Origin: Erythrobacter litoralis | GTDB taxonomy: Bacteria > Pseudomonadota > Alphaproteobacteria > Sphingomonadales > Sphingomonadaceae | NCBI RefSeq assembly: GCF_029760855.1 | Contig: NZ_SOSI01000008.1 | Span: forward strand, 45,047 to 109,046 | DNA length: 64,000 nucleotides | Reading direction: 5' to 3' | Shown here: positions 58,268 through 64,000 of the stretch, one piece after another | Numbering within the stretch: the stretch's first letter is position 1 | Layout: every line of letters begins with the position of its first letter | The notes under the pieces: generated by a model | The model's database searches: none | Seen by the model: the letters and a program-made list of their open reading frames with translations, nothing else | Told to the model about the DNA's origin: nothing | Made by a program: the position numbers and the translations under genes

Positions 58268-60022
58268 CAACCGGACAGGCACGAATTCCTCTCGCACCGC
58301 TTGCGCAATCAGTTCGAGCGGAATGATGCCCTGGCTCAACAGAAAGTCGTTGAACGCCTTTTCGTCGAACCGCTCGCCTAGTGCGAGTTCGGTTTCCACG
58401 CGCAGGTCGGTCAGCTTGCGGAAGCCGTAATAATAGGCGCCCGCCTGCCCCGGTGCGTTGAATTGATACCGGTCGAGTTCCTGCTTGGTCATTCCGGGCG
58501 ACAAGCGCACATCCTCGCGCAGCACGCGTTCTGCTTCCTCGCGCGTGATCATGCCGAGATTGAGCGCCGGGTCGAGGAAGGCGCGTGCCTCGCGCAGCAG
58601 GCGCAATTGCTGGGCGACGAACTGGCCTTCGATCGGCTCGAAGGGCAGCATTTCCGCTTCCGCATAAAGCGCCCAGCCTTCGACGTTCACGCTGTTGAAC
58701 GCGTACAGCATACGGGCGAGGCTGACGCCCTGCTTGACGAGAGCGTCGAACTGCATCTCGTGCCCGGGGCGCGCTTCGTGCGCGCTCAGCGTCCATGCGG
58801 CGGCGGCGTAGTTGAAATCGTCATACGCGTCCTCGGCGCTGGCCGTGGGATTGCCGGTGGTGAGGACGAAAACGCCCTGCTCGCCCGTATTCCCGACCAG
58901 ACGCGGCGGGCGCATATGCGGGGCGGGCTGCGCCGCGCTTTCCGCCACGGTGGCGACGCGCATCTGAAGTTCGGTGTCCGGCACCGAGACAATATCGTTC
59001 GCGGCGATCTTTTCCTCGATCTGCCGGTTCACGTCGCGGTAGAAGGCCTCGATCTGATCGTTCGGGATCTTCTCCTGCTTCAGCCGGGTCATTACCGCGC
59101 CGTAATCCGTATCGGTCCAACCGCGCGCCTCGGCGATCTGCGGGGCAAGCGCTTCCATCTGTGCGCGGGTTTCGTAGAAGCCGCGCCGCGCTTGGCTCAT
59201 TGCTTCGCGCGGATCGATATCGATGCCGACATTGCGCAAAGCGAGGGCGTACAGTTCTTCCGGCAGCCGGGCTTCCGTGCGCGCAGCCGGCAGCACGGTA
59301 GTGCGGGTCCATTCGCCATAATCGGTAAACTGGCGTTCCAAGGCGTCGAGCGATTGCTCCGCCCCGTCGATTTCGTATTTTTCGAATAGGTCGCGCAGGC
59401 CTGCAATGAAGGTGGGGGTCTTGGCGATCGATTCCTCGACCTCGACCCGGTAGGGCCCGAGCTTTCCTTCCCCCCGGCTTTCGTCGAACCGTTGCTTCGC
59501 CTGTTCGGTGTAGGGCGTGCCGCCGTTCGTACCGGCATAGTTTTTCAAAAGAGCCAGCGCCGAGCCCCTGCGGTTCTCGACCGTCTGATCGGACAGGATC
59601 GCGCCGATAGTGTAGAACACGGTTTGCGGCAGGGTGTCGAAATCGAGCAGATATTGCTCGCCCAGCTGCGTCGAGAGGATGGACCGGTCGAGGCTGTCGA
59701 TCAGGATGGCAAGGTCCTGCTTGACGTAGGGATTGGTCTCCCGCGCCATCGCCGCCTCGAATTCGCCCTTCAGCGCAGTTGCGCCTGCAAGATACCGTTC
59801 GTCGCGATCGGCAGAGATGTCGAACGTGCGTCCGTCATATTCTTCGTAGCCGGACTGGCTCGCGCCTTCGGGAAAAAACTGCGCTTCGAACGCAATCAAC
59901 TTCTCGGTATAGGCGTTGCTCGTTTCCACCCAATCGGGCTGCGTAGCCTGAGTTTCCTGCGCGTATACGGGGGTGACGGGCAGGGCGACGGCAAGCGCGA
60001 TAGCGGCGGCAAGATGTTTCAT
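58256..60022 (-). CDS. DUF885 family exported protein
   Basis: 588 residues with a signal peptide (MKHLAAAIALAVALPVTPVYA). The DUF885 signature is TLSAHEARPGHEMQFDALVK (HExxPGHxxQ), which suggests a zinc metallopeptidase-like centre. Further conserved blocks are NVEGWALYAEAEML and QFNAPGQAGAYYYGFRKL. The substrate is not known; it is probably a periplasmic peptidase. Monocistronic. Confidence 0.92.
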   Translation of the reverse strand: MKHLAAAIALAVALPVTPVYAQETQATQPDWVETSNAYTEKLIAFEAQFFPEGASQSGYEEYDGRTFDISADRDERYLAGATALKGEFEAAMARETNPYVKQDLAILIDSLDRSILSTQLGEQYLLDFDTLPQTVFYTIGAILSDQTVENRRGSALALLKNYAGTNGGTPYTEQAKQRFDESRGEGKLGPYRVEVEESIAKTPTFIAGLRDLFEKYEIDGAEQSLDALERQFTDYGEWTRTTVLPAARTEARLPEELYALALRNVGIDIDPREAMSQARRGFYETRAQMEALAPQIAEARGWTDTDYGAVMTRLKQEKIPNDQIEAFYRDVNRQIEEKIAANDIVSVPDTELQMRVATVAESAAQPAPHMRPPRLVGNTGEQGVFVLTTGNPTASAEDAYDDFNYAAAAWTLSAHEARPGHEMQFDALVKQGVSLARMLYAFNSVNVEGWALYAEAEMLPFEPIEGQFVAQQLRLLREARAFLDPALNLGMITREEAERVLREDVRLSPGMTKQELDRYQFNAPGQAGAYYYGFRKLTDLRVETELALGERFDEKAFNDFLLSQGIIPLELIAQAVREEFVPVRLAGG

Positions 60023-60123
60023 CGGTTCGGTCCTCTCCTAATTCGAACGGTCTGAACCGGGCGGCCGAAGGACGCAAGCCGCCCTCCGACCAAACGCCGA
60101 CGGACTTGGACGGAAGGCGAAGA

Positions 60124-61086
60124 TCAATAGGCGAAGCGTTCGCCGACCATCTCCTCGCTCAAGCTCCAAAGTCGGTCCGCCTTTTCGGAATCGATAGCAT
60201 AGCTGCGCACACCGCCGGTCGTGCTTTCGTCATCCTGATCGGCGACGTGGCAGTCCTCGCAATAGAGTCCGCCCGTACCTTCCAGTTCAGGCGTGGTCGC
60301 CACCCAGCAGGTGGTCGCAGCGCCTTGCGGGATGGTTTTGAAACCCTGCGGCTGTTCGCCGCTCGCTTGGGCATTCTTGCGAATACGTTCCATCAGATCG
60401 GCCATGTCCTGTTCGCTTAAGTGACGCCCGAGATTGGTTTGGATGCCGCCGGGATGGAGGGCGTAGGCGTGCATACCGCGTCCCGACAGCCGCTCTTCCA
60501 AAGCCACGGCGAACAGGACGTTGGCGGTCTTCGATTGCCCGTAGCTGCGCCATTTGTCGTATTCGCGGTCTTTGAAATTGGGATCGTCGAAATCGACCGG
60601 TGCGATATGATGCCCGCGGCTCGACAGGTTGACGATCCGCACCCGCTCCCCCTTTTCAAGCAAGGGCAAAAGGCGGTTGGTCAGCACGAAATGACCAAGA
60701 TGATTGACGCCGAACTGCCGTTCGAACCCGTCTTTCGTATGGGCGAAATCGCAAGCCATCACGCCGGCATTATTGATGAGCAAATCGATCTTCTCGAACC
60801 GTTCGATGGCTTCGTCGGCTGCCTTGCGGACGGATTCAAGGGACGCGAGATCGCATGCGAGCGTATCGATTGTCGCGCCGGTTTCATTGGCGAGCTTAGA
60901 TTGCGTTTCGCGCAGCTTATCGGTGTCGCGTCCTGCGATGATGATATGAGCGCCCCGCGCCGCCATCGCCCTCGCCGTTTCTTGTCCCAGACCGGAATAG
61001 CCACCTGTTATCAGAACGGTCCGACCGGTGAGGTTCTTATCGGCCAGCACTTCGTCAGCCGTGGTGTTTTCATCGAAGTCGTTCAT
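60124..61086 (-). CDS. Short-chain dehydrogenase/reductase
   Basis: 320 residues. Cofactor motif VLITGGYSGLGQETARAMAA, NNAGVMACDFAHTKDGFERQ (NNAG), catalytic Ser in VNLSSRGHH, and Tyr-x-x-x-Lys in YGQSKTANVLFA. It resembles the retinol-dehydrogenase/WW-oxidoreductase-like SDR group. Substrate unknown. Start 61086 (MNDFDENTTADEVL). Confidence 0.92.
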   Translation of the reverse strand: MNDFDENTTADEVLADKNLTGRTVLITGGYSGLGQETARAMAARGAHIIIAGRDTDKLRETQSKLANETGATIDTLACDLASLESVRKAADEAIERFEKIDLLINNAGVMACDFAHTKDGFERQFGVNHLGHFVLTNRLLPLLEKGERVRIVNLSSRGHHIAPVDFDDPNFKDREYDKWRSYGQSKTANVLFAVALEERLSGRGMHAYALHPGGIQTNLGRHLSEQDMADLMERIRKNAQASGEQPQGFKTIPQGAATTCWVATTPELEGTGGLYCEDCHVADQDDESTTGGVRSYAIDSEKADRLWSLSEEMVGERFAY

Positions 61087-61130
61087 GGGATCACTCGCAC
61101 AGGATGGATGCGACCCATCGCAAGGAGGAA

Positions 61131-61158
61131 GGGGCTCCGACGATATCACCGGAGCCCC
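61131..61158 (-). terminator. Hairpin terminator downstream of the channel-like gene
   Basis: A 9-bp perfect stem GGGGCTCCG / CGGAGCCCC with a 10-base loop, just past the stop of the gene ending at 61167. The T-tail (TTCCTCC) is poor. Confidence 0.5.
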
Positions 61159-61166
61159 TCATTCGA

Positions 61167-62417
61167 TCATGCTCCCGGGGGAAGCGGATCGTTGCTGGTC
61201 GGTTCGTTCGCCAGCGAACGATCGACAGTGGTTGAAGACGGACCGCGGTGCTTCTCGACCTTGTCGTCCAGTTGTTCGAGCTTGCGGCCGGCCCATTGGC
61301 GTCCGCCCAGACCGAAAGCGAGGGCGCCCGCCACCGCTGCGCCGATCACCAAAGCGCCGAAGAAGATGCGGATGATGTCTTCGCCGATACCGGTGAATTG
61401 CAGGCCCATGAAGGTGAAGACGAAGATCGTCGCCCATTTGATGATGGTCGCCGCAAGGCCGGTCTCTTCGCTGCCGCCGATCATCGCTGCCAGCATGCGG
61501 GCGATGAGAAAGCCGACGAGTATGACGACTGCGCCGAAGATCACCTGGCCGCCGAGTTCGAGCACCTGATTGAGGATGGCCGTCAGTTCGGGAAAGCCGA
61601 GCAGGCGGGTCGCCGCAATCGCGAAGAACAGAATGATGGCGATCTGTGCCACGCGTGCGACGATGCTCGAAATGGTCGTGCCGCCGGGCAGGAGGTCGGT
61701 CGAACCGATGGCGCGATCAACACCGAGGCCGGGCAGGATTTCCTTGAGCAACTGCACCACGAAGCGGCTAATGAGATAGCCGATGCCGAGCAGCAAGGCC
61801 GCTCCGATGATCAGCGGGATGGCATTCAAAAGCATGCTCAGCATATTGCTGGCCGGTTCCGAAATGGTCCGCAGGTTGAGCGCTTCGAGTGCCATGATCG
61901 AGACGATGATGACGATGATCGCATAGATGATCGTGCCGATCGTCTGGCTAAGCCGAGAATTGCCGGTGAATTCTTCCGCCCCGCCGCGATTGACCCATTT
62001 GTCGAAGCTCACCGTCTGCAACGCCGTGACTGTCAGGTCACGAATGATCTTGGCAATCATCAGGCCGATGAAGAAGATCAGTGCCGCACCGATCAGGTTG
62101 GGAATGAAGCTGGCGATATCGTTGAGCAGCGTCTGAACCGGGCTCATCGCACCGCCGAGGTCGAACACCTGAAGGATTGCCAGCAGGCCAATCAGCCAAA
62201 TGACGAGCGAAACAATCTTGCCAAGTGACTCGCCGAGGCTGGAGCCGTTGCCGGTTCCACGCTGGAAGAAGGACACATTGTCGACGAGCTTCGCGAAGGC
62301 CCACTTCGCCGCGCGCGCCAGCGCCCATGTGACGACGAGGATGACGAGCGCGAGGACGACCTTCTCCAGTATGTCCACCGCCAGTCCCTGATCGAACCGG
62401 TAATTGCCCATTTGCAT
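61167..62417 (-). CDS. Mechanosensitive-channel-related membrane protein (conserved TM helix repeats)
   Basis: 416 residues with repeated transmembrane segments (LALVILVVTWALARAAKWAF, LIGAALIFFIGLMIAKIIRD, IIGAALLLGIGYLISRFVVQ, FGAVVILVGFLIARMLAAMI). The recurring G-x-x-x-A-K/R pattern is the conserved TM-helix repeat of MscS-related proteins; no MscS beta-domain is seen. AGGGAG lies upstream of the ATG. The C-terminal tail is acidic/polar and ends DPLPPGA. Divergent from the isoaspartyl peptidase gene. Confidence 0.85.
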   Translation of the reverse strand: MQMGNYRFDQGLAVDILEKVVLALVILVVTWALARAAKWAFAKLVDNVSFFQRGTGNGSSLGESLGKIVSLVIWLIGLLAILQVFDLGGAMSPVQTLLNDIASFIPNLIGAALIFFIGLMIAKIIRDLTVTALQTVSFDKWVNRGGAEEFTGNSRLSQTIGTIIYAIIVIIVSIMALEALNLRTISEPASNMLSMLLNAIPLIIGAALLLGIGYLISRFVVQLLKEILPGLGVDRAIGSTDLLPGGTTISSIVARVAQIAIILFFAIAATRLLGFPELTAILNQVLELGGQVIFGAVVILVGFLIARMLAAMIGGSEETGLAATIIKWATIFVFTFMGLQFTGIGEDIIRIFFGALVIGAAVAGALAFGLGGRQWAGRKLEQLDDKVEKHRGPSSTTVDRSLANEPTSNDPLPPGA

Positions 62418-62543
62418 GGTGTTACTCCCTGTTTTGGACGCGCAATGTGCACACGTTTCCCATTTACTGAAAAAACAGCAGCGACAACGGTTCCGCATTA
62501 TAAATCGTTTGGCAAGGTTCCGGCTCTGCGGCAGGATGGCAAA

Positions 62544-63548
62544 ATGCGAACGATAATGCTGCTTTCCGCCCTTCTCGCAACCACTGCCGCCAGCGCTCAG
62601 GACATGCCGATGACCGATCGACCGCCCGAACCCAAGTGGTCGCTGGCTATCCATGGCGGGGCCGGCACGTTGACGCGCGACGACATGACGCCGGAGCGCG
62701 AGGCGGAATACCGCGCGGCTTTACAGGCGGCGCTGGATGCCGGGGCGAAGGTACTGGCCGACGGAGGCGAAGCGCTCGATGCGGTCGAAGCGGTCATCCT
62801 GCGGTTGGAGGACGATGAGAAATTCAACGCCGGGCGCGGCGCTGTATTTACGTGGGACGAGACGCACGAACTCGATGCTTCGATAATGGACGGGCGCGAC
62901 CGTTCGGCTGGGGCGATCGCCGGGGTGACGGGAATACGGCATCCGATCCTGCTCGCGCGAAAGGTGATGGAGGATAGCCCGCATGTGATGCTTGCCGGCC
63001 GCGGAGCGGAAGAATTCGCGGCGGAGAACGGTATCGAGACGATGCCGCCCGAATGGTTCGATACCGCACCGCGGCGCGAGGCATTGGAGCGCGTCAAGAC
63101 GGAGCAGGTCTCCGCGCTCGATGTCGATATCAAGTTCGGCACAGTCGGTGCGGTTGCGTTGGATCGAGGCGGTAATCTCGCCGCCGGCACCTCCACCGGC
63201 GGAATGACCGGCAAACGCTGGAACCGCATCGGCGACAGCCCGGTGATCGGTGCGGGCACCTATGCGGACAATCGATCCTGCGCCGTCTCGGCCACGGGGT
63301 GGGGCGAGTATTTCATCCGCGTCGGCGTGGCCAAGGCGATCTGCGACCGCGGCCTACTTGCTGGCGAGAATATGCAGACCGCCAGCGACACCGTCATGGC
63401 CGAGGTAAAGACGCTCGGCGGGGACGGCGGGGTCATCGTGGTCGCTTCGAACGGGGATGCGGTGTTCAGTTTCAACACCAGCGGCATGTATCGCGGTCGG
63501 GCGACCAGCGGCGGAACGAACGAAGTGGCAATCTACGGCGAGGAATAA
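62544..63548 (+). CDS. Exported isoaspartyl peptidase / L-asparaginase (Ntn hydrolase)
   Basis: 334 residues. Signal peptide MRTIMLLSALLATTAASAQD. The family start AIHGGAGTLTRDDMTPERE and loop NAGRGAVFTWDETHELDASI are conserved. Autocleavage occurs before Thr200 (DIKFGTVGAVALD), which becomes the nucleophile; GTSTGGMTGKRWNRIGDSP and GAGTYADN bind the substrate. It hydrolyses isoaspartyl dipeptides or asparagine in the periplasm. Start 62544 has AGGA upstream. Confidence 0.95.
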   Translation: MRTIMLLSALLATTAASAQDMPMTDRPPEPKWSLAIHGGAGTLTRDDMTPEREAEYRAALQAALDAGAKVLADGGEALDAVEAVILRLEDDEKFNAGRGAVFTWDETHELDASIMDGRDRSAGAIAGVTGIRHPILLARKVMEDSPHVMLAGRGAEEFAAENGIETMPPEWFDTAPRREALERVKTEQVSALDVDIKFGTVGAVALDRGGNLAAGTSTGGMTGKRWNRIGDSPVIGAGTYADNRSCAVSATGWGEYFIRVGVAKAICDRGLLAGENMQTASDTVMAEVKTLGGDGGVIVVASNGDAVFSFNTSGMYRGRATSGGTNEVAIYGEE

Positions 63549-63595
63549 ATCTCCGGCCAGATCCGCAGGCTTACCACAAACTCGGCCTCAAACGA

Positions 63596-63625
63596 AAAAG
63601 GGGCCGGATCGCTCCGGCCCCTTTT
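63596..63625. terminator. Bidirectional intrinsic terminator between convergent genes
   Basis: A 12-bp perfect stem AAAAGGGGCCGG / CCGGCCCCTTTT with a 6-base loop, an A-run to the left and T-run to the right. Between the isoaspartyl peptidase gene and the ompA-like gene. Confidence 0.88.
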
Positions 63626-63648
63626 CCAATTCGCTGTGGCAGCGTGGC

Positions 63649-64000
63649 TTACATGCCCGAACCCGGACCGTAAGTGATTTCCACCCGGCGGTTCTGTAGT
63701 TCGCGCACACCGTCGGCAGTAGGAACGCGAAGCTGCGTTTCGCCGAAGGCTTCGCTGCTGATCCGGCCATCCGGAACGCCGCGGGCGGTGAGATAGTCGC
63801 GCACCGAGGCGTTACGACGCTCTGCCAGGCCCATATTGTAGCTGGCGGTACCCGACGTATCGGTGTGGCCTGCAAGCATGACGGCAGCCGTTCCGCAGTT
63901 CGCATACGCCGAAACCGCATTATCGAGGATCGTGGCCGCTTCCGGGGTGATGTTGGATTCATCCCAGTTGAAGAACACGATGTACGGACCCTGCTGGCAC
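63649..64000 (-). CDS. OmpA-family outer-membrane protein (5' part outside the window)
   Basis: The C-terminal OmpA-like peptidoglycan-binding domain, 116 residues in the window, open to the right edge. The domain begins CQQGPYIVFFNWDESNITPE, continues VMLAGHTDTSGTASYNMGLA and ERRNASVRDYLTARGV, and ends QNRRVEITYGPGSGM. The Asp and Arg that bind diaminopimelate (HTDTSG and RRNASV) are present. The N-terminal barrel is outside. It anchors the outer membrane to peptidoglycan. Confidence 0.95.
   Translation of the reverse strand, partial: CQQGPYIVFFNWDESNITPEAATILDNAVSAYANCGTAAVMLAGHTDTSGTASYNMGLAERRNASVRDYLTARGVPDGRISSEAFGETQLRVPTADGVRELQNRRVEITYGPGSGM

Overview
The window looks like an ordinary chromosomal segment of an alphaproteobacterium of the order Sphingomonadales, most likely family Erythrobacteraceae (Erythrobacter, Qipengyuania or Altererythrobacter type). 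This is inferred from the high G+C coding style, the PEPxxWA-CTERM secreted proteins, the alphaproteobacterial order mutM / ubiE-ubiB-coaBC-dut, glutathione-based detoxification, a TonB-dependent receptor, and the C-terminal sequence of an OmpA-like protein. I see no prophage, insertion sequence, CRISPR array, rRNA or tRNA gene. No stretch above 300 bases lacks a gene; the longest gaps are 44877-45142, 17934-18166 and 29219-29441.

Layout. 1-2.3 kb: end of an intracellular PHA depolymerase gene and two PEPxxWA-CTERM secreted proteins. 2.4-5.3 kb: glutathione-dependent formaldehyde detoxification operon (class III alcohol dehydrogenase, cupin, VOC protein, S-formylglutathione hydrolase). 5.3-7.3 kb: two small secreted proteins, a GST and a small protein coupled to mutM. 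7.3-13.3 kb: mutM, and divergently ubiE-ubiB-coaBC-dut, with an unusually long CoaBC. 13.2-20.6 kb: membrane protein, DUF4136 lipoprotein, the secB-murJ-trpS operon and the divergent Tim44-like/mltA/Smr operon. 20.6-29.2 kb: peroxide-defence island with aldehyde dehydrogenase, monofunctional catalase, KatG, PAP2 phosphatase, AhpF and AhpC, all on the minus strand. 29.4-32.2 kb: methyltransferase, glutathionyl-hydroquinone reductase and pirin.

32.2-41.9 kb: a transport locus on the minus strand (TonB-dependent receptor, ABC ATPase, two ABC-2 permeases, M14 metallopeptidase) with a divergent PepSY-type membrane protein and a siderophore-interacting flavoprotein beside it. 42-44.9 kb: glutamine amidotransferase, DEDDh exonuclease, aroC. 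45.1-48.2 kb: ruvA and ruvB, separated by a membrane protein, a DsrE-like protein and a GIY-YIG nuclease gene flanked by REP-like palindromes. 48.2-52.3 kb: rhodanese lipoprotein, aconitase, DMT exporter. 52.4-58.2 kb: two different L,D-transpeptidase families, a frameshifted membrane protein, an HDAC-family deacetylase, ispG and a ZntB/CorA-type transporter. 58.2-64 kb: DUF885 protein, SDR, small-channel-like membrane protein, secreted isoaspartyl peptidase, and the 3' end of an OmpA-family gene.

Most of the content is housekeeping. The best candidate for something not well described is the GIY-YIG nuclease gene bounded by inverted palindromic repeats at 46.66-47.11 kb, between ruvA and ruvB. 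Its layout resembles a REP/RAYT locus but with a GIY-YIG nuclease in place of the RAYT. Other points worth a second look are the ~184-residue insert in CoaBC, the receptor/ABC-2/peptidase operon, the hairpin-filled ahpC-ahpF junction, the HDAC gene whose conserved N-terminus has no standard start codon, and MutM with an altered zinc finger.
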